Assembly: GCA_025057155.1 (NCBI GenBank)
Contig: JANWYD010000005.1
Coordinates: forward strand, 62,001-126,000
Origin: Chloroflexaceae bacterium
Lineage (GTDB): Bacteria; Chloroflexota; Chloroflexia; Chloroflexales; Chloroflexaceae
Reading direction: 5' to 3'
DNA length: 64,000 nt
Under the pieces are notes generated by a model. The model did not search any database. It saw nothing but the letters and a program-made list of their open reading frames with translations, and had not been told where the DNA came from. A program made the translations under genes and the position numbers. Below, one piece after another: positions 9,158 to 16,040 of the stretch (position 1 is its first letter; each line of letters starts with the position of its first letter).

Positions 9158-9204
9158 GGGCGACCTTCCAGGTTGCCTGCCAGAGGGCGACCTTCCAGGT
9201 TGCC
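9158..9204. repeat. Tandem pair of GGCGACCTTCCAGGTTGCC palindromes
   Basis: Two direct copies of a 19-20 base near-palindrome (about 9158-9177 and 9185-9204) start just after the purF stop codon. The family (GCAACC, spacer, GGTTGC) recurs near 10554, 13427, 24077, 24149, 25331, 34537, 34566 and 50431. Confidence 0.7.
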
Positions 9205-9259
9205 CTGGTGGGCCCGGCTTTCTTCTTCCGGGGATACCGGTATCATAGACAGGAGAGTC

Positions 9260-10534
9260 ATGACGCCGATGGCCGGTCATGAGACCCTGGAACTGGTGGT
9301 CGATTCGGTGGCCCAGGGCGGTGACGGGGTGGGCCGCCATGAGGGTCTGGTGGTCTTCGCCCGCGGAGGGTTGCCGGGCGAACGGGTGCGGGTGCGACTC
9401 TACGAGCGCCGTCCAGGCTATGCCCGCGGTCAGGTGGACGCGGTGCTTGAGCCCTCGCCCGAACGGGTCGCTCCGCGCCTGGCCTATGGCGACCATGCGC
9501 CGTGGCAGCATATCGCCTACTCGGCGCAACTGCGGCTGAAGACGACGATCGTGCGCGAGCAGTTGATCAAGCTCGCCGGGGTTCCCGATCCGCCCGTGGC
9601 TCCGACGCTTGCCGCACCGCGACCCTGGGGCTACCGCAACACCGCCCACCTGCACGTGGAGGATCGCCGGGTCGGCTACCATCTCGCTGGCACACGCACG
9701 GTGGCCGATCTGCCGGAGGATCCGCTGCTGTTGCCGGCGCTCAACGAGGCTCTGGCGGGCCTGCGCGCCATTCTGCCCTCCGGGGTCCTTGCCGGCGTGA
9801 CGCTGCGGGCCAGCGCAGCCTTCGGCTATGCCCTGGCGGTGTTGCGCCCCACCCGCGAGGTTCCCGCCCTGGATCTGCTGCTGCTCGCCGAGGCATGGCG
9901 CGCCCACGTACCTGCGCTGGCCGGGGTGGCGGTCGAGGGCCGCGACTGGCGCAGCGCGATTTCCGGGGTGGCCAGCCTTCTGGAAGAGCTGGCGGGCATT
10001 CTGTTCGAGTTAGCGCCAACGACCTTCTTTCAGGTCAACCTGCCGCAGGCCGAGCGCATGCTTGACCTGGCCCGCGCGGCCCTTCGCCCGGCGCCTGGTA
10101 TGCGCCTGCTCGACCTCTATGCCGGCGCCGGGGCCTTTGCTTTGCCTCTGGCCGCCGCGGGCGCCGAGGTGATCGCGGTGGAGGAGCACGCGGCCGCCGT
10201 GGCCGACGGCGAGCGCAGCGCCGCCCTCAACGGCATCGAAGGCGTGCGGTTCGTTCAGGGCGCGGTGGAGCGCGTCCTGCCCGGCCTGGCCGGTCCCTTC
10301 GATGGCGCGCTGCTCGACCCGCCCCGCCGGGGTTGCCATCCGGCCGCGCTGGAAGCCCTGACGCGCCTGGCGCCGCCGCGTCTGGTCTACGTCTCCTGCC
10401 ATCCCGGCATCCTCGGACGGGACCTGGCGCCCCTCCTGGCCGCAGGCTACCGGCTTGAGCAGGTGCAGCCGGTGGACCTCTTTCCGCAGACGCCTCACAT
10501 TGAGACAGTAGTGACGCTTATCCATACGCGATAG
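9260..10534 (+). CDS. RNA (uracil-5-)-methyltransferase, RumA/TrmA family
   Basis: SAM-dependent methyltransferase that probably makes 5-methyluridine in rRNA or tRNA. 424 residues from ATG 9260, with a good AGGAG at 9251-9255. It has an N-terminal TRAM domain (LELVVDSVAQGGDGVGRHEGLVVFARGGLPGERV), a Rossmann SAM fold (LLDLYAGAGAFALPLA) and motif LLDPPRRGCHPAAL. The catalytic Cys lies in VYVSCHPGILGRDL, equivalent to SCNPxTLARD. Odd: where RumA-type enzymes carry the [4Fe-4S] motif C-x5-CGGCxxQH, this protein reads LAYGDHAPWQH with no cysteines, so it is probably an Fe-S-free variant. Which uridine it modifies cannot be told. Confidence 0.88.
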   Translation: MTPMAGHETLELVVDSVAQGGDGVGRHEGLVVFARGGLPGERVRVRLYERRPGYARGQVDAVLEPSPERVAPRLAYGDHAPWQHIAYSAQLRLKTTIVREQLIKLAGVPDPPVAPTLAAPRPWGYRNTAHLHVEDRRVGYHLAGTRTVADLPEDPLLLPALNEALAGLRAILPSGVLAGVTLRASAAFGYALAVLRPTREVPALDLLLLAEAWRAHVPALAGVAVEGRDWRSAISGVASLLEELAGILFELAPTTFFQVNLPQAERMLDLARAALRPAPGMRLLDLYAGAGAFALPLAAAGAEVIAVEEHAAAVADGERSAALNGIEGVRFVQGAVERVLPGLAGPFDGALLDPPRRGCHPAALEALTRLAPPRLVYVSCHPGILGRDLAPLLAAGYRLEQVQPVDLFPQTPHIETVVTLIHTR

Positions 10535-10572
10535 AGTTTTCCTGGGAGGCCGCCGCAACGCGGAGGGTTGCG

Positions 10573-11325
10573 CTACCGCGCGTCACGGGTTGCCGCCATC
10601 AAGGATGGCAACAACGGCAGCAGGCCGCTAACCCGCTCGCGCACCTCGTCGCGGACGGCGCGAAAGGCCCGCAGACGCTCCGCTTCATCTTCAACGGCCA
10701 CCGGGTCGGCGATGCTCCAGTGGAGCTGGATCGCGGCCCGCAGCCACACCGCGCACTCCTCGCGGGCGATGTCGCATACCGTTACCACCACCGCCGAGGC
10801 CAGGTCGGCCAGCGTATCTACGTGCTTGGTCTGCTGGTAGCCGATATCAATGCCTGCCTCGGCCATGACCTGCACGGCGAGGGGGTGCAGCGGGGCCGGA
10901 TGGGTGCCGGCGCTACGCACCGTGATGCGCGCGCCGCTGAGGGCGCGCAGCCAGCCCTCGGCCATCTGCGAGCGGGCGCTGTTGGCCCGGCAGAGAAACA
11001 CGACCGGCGGCATACGCTCCGGAATGGGCGCGGCAGTGGGCAGGGCCAGGCCGGCGGCGAGGCCATGGTGCAGGGCGATCAGGCCCGGCAGGTGTGCGCT
11101 GTAGTAATTTGCCCGCGCGTCGGCATCGCTGCGGTGCACGCGCACCAGACCGGCCTGGCGCAGCACGTTGAGATGGTAGGAGATCAGGTTCTGAGCCAGG
11201 CCGGTTCGCTCCACCAGTTCGCCCACCTGGTAGTCGCTGCACCGCAGCAGCAGCAACAGGCGCCAGCGCGTCTCGTCGGCCAGGAGCTTCAGTTGTTCGA
11301 GCGTTGCCTGTCCTCTCTCGTCCAT
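10573..11325 (-). CDS. ArsR-family regulator fused to low-molecular-weight phosphatase/arsenate reductase domain
   Basis: Two-domain protein of 250 residues. Residues 5-95 form an ArsR-type winged helix (LLADETRWRLLLLL, VGELVERTGLAQNLISYHLNVLRQAGLV). Residues 108-245 form an LMW tyrosine phosphatase/ArsC domain with the P-loop FLCRANSARSQMAEG (Cys-x5-Arg) and the general-acid motif SIADPV. The family suggests an As(III)-sensing repressor joined to a thioredoxin-type arsenate reductase. No typical CxC or CVC metal site was seen in the helix region, so arsenic sensing is unproven. No arsenite pump gene is adjacent. The CGCAAC/GTTGCG repeat at 10554-10572 abuts its stop codon exactly. Confidence 0.85.
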   Translation of the reverse strand: MDERGQATLEQLKLLADETRWRLLLLLRCSDYQVGELVERTGLAQNLISYHLNVLRQAGLVRVHRSDADARANYYSAHLPGLIALHHGLAAGLALPTAAPIPERMPPVVFLCRANSARSQMAEGWLRALSGARITVRSAGTHPAPLHPLAVQVMAEAGIDIGYQQTKHVDTLADLASAVVVTVCDIAREECAVWLRAAIQLHWSIADPVAVEDEAERLRAFRAVRDEVRERVSGLLPLLPSLMAATRDAR

Positions 11326-11725
11326 GGCACTCCCTGTGTGAACAGCGGGGAAACCTGGTTTTCGCCCCCCTGCCCGTCAGGAAAACCCGGTGTGGGCAAC
11401 CCTGATGATCGTTGAGAAATAAATCCGGTATAGCCCGCGGCTTCAGCCGCCGGGCCACAGGGCGAATACGTTTATAGTTACATGAAGGTTGCCCACACCA
11501 TGGAAACCAGATTTCCCTGTGCCCCTGCCCGTGGAAGGGTGTCGAGCGTCTTTGTGCCGGCTATCGTACCAGATCCGCTGCCGCCGCTCAAGGCGTGCTG
11601 CCAGGGCTGAGGCGGCGCCTTCAGGGCAAGCTCCGGAGGTGTTGCCTCAGCTCAGGGCATGCTCGTGGCAGATGGAGTACAATACCCTGCCGGATAAGTA
11701 ACGGACCCGATGCTCTTGATTGTCA
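11326..11725. repeat. 400-base divergent intergenic region with repeats
   Basis: Contains GGGGAAACCTGGTTTTCG (about 11347) and GGAAACCAGATTTCCC (about 11501) members of the dispersed family, a GCGGCTTCAGCCGC hairpin (about 11440) and AT-rich segments (11410-11420 and 11468-11482). A TACAAT near 11679 may be the -10 box of the downstream acyl-CoA dehydrogenase gene. No gene was recognised. Confidence 0.5.
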
Positions 11726-13456
11726 ATGGTGACGCCGATGATGCCAGACCTCTTTCAGCAGCCGGCTCCCGCGCTGGGCAACCAGTATGCCGATGACCGC
11801 GTGTTGCGCTCATTCTTGCAGCGCGCGCTGCCGCCAGACGCGCTCGCTGAGGCGACACCGGCCCTGGAGCGGATGGGCGAACTGGCCGGCGGCGAGTTGT
11901 ACCGTCTCCAGCTCGCCGACCGGCGCAACGAGCCGCTGCTCACCCAGTGGGACGCATGGGGCGAACGGATTGACCAGATCACGCTTTCGCCGCTCTGGCA
12001 GCGCGCCGCCCGCCTCGCCGCCGAGTACGGTCTGGTGGCCCTGCCCTACGAGCAGCCCTACGGGGCCGCCTCGCGCCTGGTGCAGTTCGCCCTGGCGTAC
12101 CTCTTCCACCCCTCCACTGATGTGTACACCTGTCCCCTGGCAATGAGCGACGGAGCCGCGCGCACCCTGCTCCGCGCCGGCGACCAGGCTCTCATCGAAC
12201 GGGCGCTGCCCCGTCTCACCAGCCGCGACCCCGACCGCTGCTGGACCAGCGGCCAGTGGATGACCGAGCTTCCCGGCGGCTCCGACGTGAGCCGCACCGA
12301 GACCGTCGCCCGGCCCGATTCCGATGGTCTCTGGCGGCTGTATGGACGCAAGTGGTTCACCTCGGCCACAACCGGCCAGATGACGCTGGCGCTGGCCCGG
12401 CCCGAGGGCGCCCCGGCGGGCAGTCGGGGCCTGGCCCTGTTCTACCTAGAACTGCGCGACGCCGACGGGCGATTGCAGGGCATCCGGGTGAACCGGCTTA
12501 AGGACAAGCTGGGCACGCGCAAGGTTCCCACCGCGGAACTAAGCCTGGAAGGGGCGCCAGCGCGGATGGTCGGCGCGCCCGGGGAGGGAGTGCGCGCGAT
12601 TGTGCCGATGTTGCAAGTGACTCGCACCTGGAACAGTGTGATGGCCGCCGCCTTCATGCGCCGGGGTTTGGCCCTGGCGCGCGACTACGCCCGTCGCCGG
12701 GTGGCCTTCGACGCGCCGTTGAACCGGCAGCCGCTCCATGTCGAGACTCTGGCCGGGCTACAGGCCGAGTTTGAGGGCGCCTTCCACCTGAGCTTTCTGG
12801 TGGCGGCGCTCCTCGGGTCCGAGGAGGCCGGTCAGGTTGACGCCACGCAGGCCCACCTGCTGCGCGCGCTCACCTCGGTGGCCAAGCTGACGACGGGGCG
12901 CCAGGCGGTGGAGGTGCTCAGCGAGGTCATTGAAGCCTTCGGCGGCGCGGGTTACGTTGAGGACACCGGGTTGCCCATCCTCTTGCGCGATGCCCACGTG
13001 CTGCCGATCTGGGAGGGCACCACTAACGTGCTGGCGCTGGATACGCTCCGCGCCCTGGCCCAGCCGGGGGCCTGGGAGGCCCTGTGCGGGCTGGTCGAAC
13101 GGCTCACTGCAGGCGCCGCCGACGAGGAGTTGCGTCTGGCCGGTCGCCAGGCGCGGGCGGCGCTCGACCATGCCCGGCGCTGGCACGCCGGTGCGGTAGG
13201 CGAGCGCCCGCGGCTGGAGCGAGGCGCCCGGCGCCTGGGGCTGACCCTCGGGCGCAGCCTGGAACTGGCGTTGCTGATTGACCACGCGAACTGGTCGCTG
13301 ACCGTGGAGGGCGACGGGCGCGCCCGCGCTGCCGCCCTGCGCTTCGCCAGGACGCCGGTTGACCTGATCAGCGACACTGATCGGGACGACCAGGCCCTGG
13401 CCGATGATACGCCGCTGCCTCGCAGTGCAACCTTCCGGGTTGCGCCCCTGGAATGA
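11726..13456 (+). CDS. Acyl-CoA dehydrogenase, AidB-like
   Basis: Flavoprotein of the acyl-CoA dehydrogenase superfamily, closest in layout to AidB/ACAD11-type proteins because of the long N-terminal region (QPAPALGNQYADDRVLRSFL) before the catalytic core. Core motifs include WTSGQWMTELPGGSDVSRTE (FAD/substrate region), KWFTSATT, RLKDKLGTRKVPTAEL and the C-terminal EVIEAFGGAGYVEDTGLPILLRDAHVLPIWEGTTNV. E. coli AidB belongs to the alkylation response, but the reaction here is unknown. The start is uncertain: TTG 11720, ATG 11726 and ATG 11738/11741 are all in frame with no clear ribosome-binding site. The last codons (SATFRVAPLE) are read from a GCAACC/GGTTGC repeat at 13427-13443. Confidence 0.88.
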   Translation: MVTPMMPDLFQQPAPALGNQYADDRVLRSFLQRALPPDALAEATPALERMGELAGGELYRLQLADRRNEPLLTQWDAWGERIDQITLSPLWQRAARLAAEYGLVALPYEQPYGAASRLVQFALAYLFHPSTDVYTCPLAMSDGAARTLLRAGDQALIERALPRLTSRDPDRCWTSGQWMTELPGGSDVSRTETVARPDSDGLWRLYGRKWFTSATTGQMTLALARPEGAPAGSRGLALFYLELRDADGRLQGIRVNRLKDKLGTRKVPTAELSLEGAPARMVGAPGEGVRAIVPMLQVTRTWNSVMAAAFMRRGLALARDYARRRVAFDAPLNRQPLHVETLAGLQAEFEGAFHLSFLVAALLGSEEAGQVDATQAHLLRALTSVAKLTTGRQAVEVLSEVIEAFGGAGYVEDTGLPILLRDAHVLPIWEGTTNVLALDTLRALAQPGAWEALCGLVERLTAGAADEELRLAGRQARAALDHARRWHAGAVGERPRLERGARRLGLTLGRSLELALLIDHANWSLTVEGDGRARAAALRFARTPVDLISDTDRDDQALADDTPLPRSATFRVAPLE

Positions 13457-13568
13457 GCAACATCGGGCAACCGGGTTTCCCCGCGCCCCTGCCGCCGGAT
13501 GGGGCCGGCGGCCCTGGCCTCGGCTGGGGAAGATACGAAACCGACGTTCCCCAGGACTCCGCACGTGC
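13457..13568. repeat. Convergent-gene spacer with GGGTTTCCCC repeat
   Basis: Holds CAACCGGGTTTCCCCGCGCCCC followed by a loosely inverted copy ending GACGTTCCCC near 13550. It separates two convergent genes and has no coding content. Confidence 0.5.
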
Positions 13569-14840
13569 TCACCGGTCCATCTTACGGGCGGCCAGGGCGG
13601 CCAGTTCGCTGAGGGAGGGGTGCGGGCCGTAGCTGGAGGCCAGGTCCTCCAGACGCATACCCATGCGCATGGCCAGGGCGACCGGAGCAAGCATATCTGC
13701 CGCGGTCGGGGCGACGGCGAGCGCGCCGGCGATCCGCCCGGCCTGGTCCCAGGCCAGGGTGAGGAAGCCTTCGGGCGTTTCGTGGATATGGGCGGCCAGA
13801 CCTTCGGTGAGCGCCGCAGTCACACTGCCGTGAGCGCCTTCGGTGGTGAGGCGACCGAGTTTCGCCACCTGGGGCCGTTCCATGAATGTCAACACAATAT
13901 GGCGCGTATCCGCCGGGCCAGAAGAGCGGCGCACCGCGTGCTGGGCCGCCGCCCGGCCCTGGGCCATGGCCACGCTTGCCGCGCATGGCTCTAACGCATC
14001 GCCAACCAGGTAGACCCCGCGCCATTTTGTCTGTCCATACACATCCACGGTCGCCTGGTCCGCGGGCAGCCCTGCCGACTCAGGATTGCTGCGGTAGCGG
14101 CTCACCACCATGGCGACGTCGGCCAGGTGACGTTCACCGTCCCCGGTAATGGCCATCACCTCACGCTCACCGGCGACGAGTTGTTGCACACCAGCCTCGG
14201 GCGCCACCACCACCCCCCGGCGCTCCAGCAGGCGCGTGAGGTAGCCGTCCACTTCGGGGGCCAGGCGGGTGCGGGGCGTTTCCTCGGGCACGAGCCAGGT
14301 CACCTCCGTGCCGAGCAAGTTCAGGATGTGGCACAGTTCGAAGCCGCTGGTTCCATCGCCGATCACCAGCGCCCGGCGGGGCGTCTCCTCCAGCACGTCC
14401 AGTTCAGTATCAGCCAGGATGCGCACATGGTTTGGTTCGAGGCCGGGAGGGAAAACCGTCTGGGCGCCGGTGGCGATGATCACTGCATCGGCCTCCAGGC
14501 GCTGTTCGGGCGCGCCATCGGGCGGTTCGACCACTACCTGTCCCGGACCAACGAGGCGGGCGCGCCCGGCGAGCATCTGCACCTCCAATCCCGTGAGCAG
14601 GTTGGTGCAGTGTTCCTGCCAGGCGGCAACCGTGCGCGCAACGCGCTCCTTGATGGCGCTGATGGCCCGTTCGCCTGCCGCCGCGGCGGCCAGCCAGACC
14701 CGGCCCGCCAGCGGTCGCCACAGCCCCGGGGCCTCGGTGCTCACCAGAGTGACCGAAGCATGGGGCGCCGCCGTGCGCGCGGCTTCCACCCCGGCCGGAC
14801 CGCCGCCGATGATGACCAGTCGTAGCGTTGGAGTTTTCAC
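13569..14840 (-). CDS. Lipoamide-dehydrogenase-like FAD/NAD(P) oxidoreductase lacking the redox disulfide
   Basis: 423-residue two-dinucleotide-binding flavoprotein. The FAD site is LVIIGGGPAGVEAA (residues 8-21). The NAD site is RALVIGDGTSGFELCHILNLLG (about 155-176), and the second FAD motif is VYLVGDALEP. A C-terminal dimerisation domain ends PHPSLSELAAL, matching the HPTxSE signature of lipoamide dehydrogenases and related enzymes. Odd: the usual GGTCLNxGCIPSK active site is replaced by a Cys-free stretch (LAGRVWLAAAAAGERA). The catalytic His two residues before HPS is Gly. It therefore cannot act as a classical disulfide reductase; a quinone, dye or transhydrogenase-type role is possible but not shown. 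Confidence 0.8.
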   Translation of the reverse strand: MKTPTLRLVIIGGGPAGVEAARTAAPHASVTLVSTEAPGLWRPLAGRVWLAAAAAGERAISAIKERVARTVAAWQEHCTNLLTGLEVQMLAGRARLVGPGQVVVEPPDGAPEQRLEADAVIIATGAQTVFPPGLEPNHVRILADTELDVLEETPRRALVIGDGTSGFELCHILNLLGTEVTWLVPEETPRTRLAPEVDGYLTRLLERRGVVVAPEAGVQQLVAGEREVMAITGDGERHLADVAMVVSRYRSNPESAGLPADQATVDVYGQTKWRGVYLVGDALEPCAASVAMAQGRAAAQHAVRRSSGPADTRHIVLTFMERPQVAKLGRLTTEGAHGSVTAALTEGLAAHIHETPEGFLTLAWDQAGRIAGALAVAPTAADMLAPVALAMRMGMRLEDLASSYGPHPSLSELAALAARKMDR

Positions 14841-14922
14841 GGCGTGTCAAAAAGGTATATACCTGGAAAACGCCTGCCTTCCAGACTCTCCTTCGGGCAG
14901 GGACGTAGGGAACCGCAGTGGC

Positions 14923-15264
14923 TTAGTTCAGCCAGAGGGCGACGGCAACCCCCAGGGATGCTGCGACGACGAGCGCGGCTGCCAGCAGGAGCCACACCTG
15001 GATTGGGAGCTCGGATGAACCGGCGGTTGTCCGGAGCGCCCGGACGCTCGTCACCACCACGCCGACCAGCAGCGCCGCCAGTACGACTACGACGGCGATC
15101 TGCAGGACAGGATTGGGCGCGAACCAGGCGACAACGGTCAGCACGATGCCGATTAGCATGGCCAGGTAGCCGATCCACTTTCCCGCGGCCCCCGTACCGG
15201 GCGGGGTGAGGGGCACTGAGCGGGTCGGGATGGTCTGACCGGGTTTGCGATATTTGAGCGCCAT
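14923..15264 (-). CDS. Small membrane protein of unknown function
   Basis: 113 residues. A polar N-terminus with LKYRKPGQTIPTRSVPLTPPGTG precedes three predicted membrane helices (about 30-48, 52-72 and 90-112), separated by a short basic loop (VRALRTT). No family was recognised. The start ATG 15264 is preceded on the minus strand by an AAGGAAC purine stretch. It lies 82 bases from the disulfide-less oxidoreductase on the same strand and could be its upstream operon partner, though the gap holds a repeat fragment. Confidence 0.55.
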   Translation of the reverse strand: MALKYRKPGQTIPTRSVPLTPPGTGAAGKWIGYLAMLIGIVLTVVAWFAPNPVLQIAVVVVLAALLVGVVVTSVRALRTTAGSSELPIQVWLLLAAALVVAASLGVAVALWLN

Positions 15265-15593
15265 AGTGAAGTTCCTTTACTTCGGAACGTCGTGCACTGT
15301 TCTGGATTATACATCCTGCAACGACGATTGGGCAGGGGGTAGGGATTGAAGTCTCGTTACGCAGCGTTCTAATCTCGTATCTCTTCAACCGGCGTCAAAT
15401 CGGACCGAGAATGAACGTGGAGAAACCTGGTTTCTCCATACCCCTGCCAGGATCTGGGGCGATCAGGTTGCCCTGCGCCTCTGTCCACCGGAGAGTCCGG
15501 GACAGCGCAGCCGCGTAGCGCCAGGCATGCCGGCCTGTGATACTATTACGGCTATGCCTCCACCCGCGAGTAGAAGCACAAAGAGAGGAGACC
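15265..15593. other. Divergent intergenic region
   Basis: 329 bases between divergent genes. It contains a GAGAAACCTGGTTTCTCC palindrome (about 15418-15436) of the dispersed family. A candidate -10 for the rightward gene (GATACTATTAC near 15538) and AT-rich sequence upstream of the leftward gene (15300-15315) are visible. No gene was seen. Confidence 0.45.
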
Positions 15594-16013
15594 ATGAGCA
15601 TCAACGGAAATGTTAGCACGAATGGCCGCTCTCCCGCGCCGGTGGCCCGCAATGTCCTCGGCGGACCGCTGGCCGTCTGCAGTACCGATCCGCTGACCGG
15701 CTTCTACCGTACCGGCTGCTGCGACACCGGTCCCGACGATGCGGGCGTCCACGTGGTCTGCGCCCAGGTTACGGCGGAGTTTCTGGCCTTCAGCCGTTCA
15801 CGGGGCAATGATCTGATCACCCCGCGGCCCGAGTACGGGTTTCCCGGCCTGCGCCCGGGCGACCGCTGGTGTCTCTGTGCGAGCCGCTGGCGAGAAGCTC
15901 TGGAGGCCGGCGTCGCGCCGCCCGTGGTGCTCGCGGCGACACACGAGGCGGCCCTCAACATCGTGCGGCGCGAGGATCTGCTGCGCCACGCCCTTGATGT
16001 GGCGGGAATGTAG
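15594..16013 (+). CDS. DUF2237 family protein
   Basis: 139-residue protein of the DUF2237 (COG3651) family, function unknown. The family hallmarks are present: NVLGGPLAVCSTDPLTGFYRTGCCDTGPDDAGVHVVCAQVTAEFLAFSRSRGNDL, then PEYGFPGLRPGDRWCLCASRWREAL and PVVLAATHEAALNIV. Seven cysteines are present, several at family-conserved positions, hinting at a metal or redox site (inference). ATG 15594 is preceded by AGAGAGGAG, a strong ribosome-binding site, so this internal start is chosen over an upstream one. The glycosyltransferase gene follows after 27 bases and is probably co-transcribed. Confidence 0.85.
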   Translation: MSINGNVSTNGRSPAPVARNVLGGPLAVCSTDPLTGFYRTGCCDTGPDDAGVHVVCAQVTAEFLAFSRSRGNDLITPRPEYGFPGLRPGDRWCLCASRWREALEAGVAPPVVLAATHEAALNIVRREDLLRHALDVAGM

Positions 16014-16040
16014 TTGTGCGGGGCGCCGACAGGAATGGAT

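Noticed and set aside
7589-9907. 772-codon open frame opposite purF and the methyltransferase
   Set aside because: Spans two well-supported genes in antisense, has no recognisable domain and results from the lack of stop codons in GC-rich DNA.
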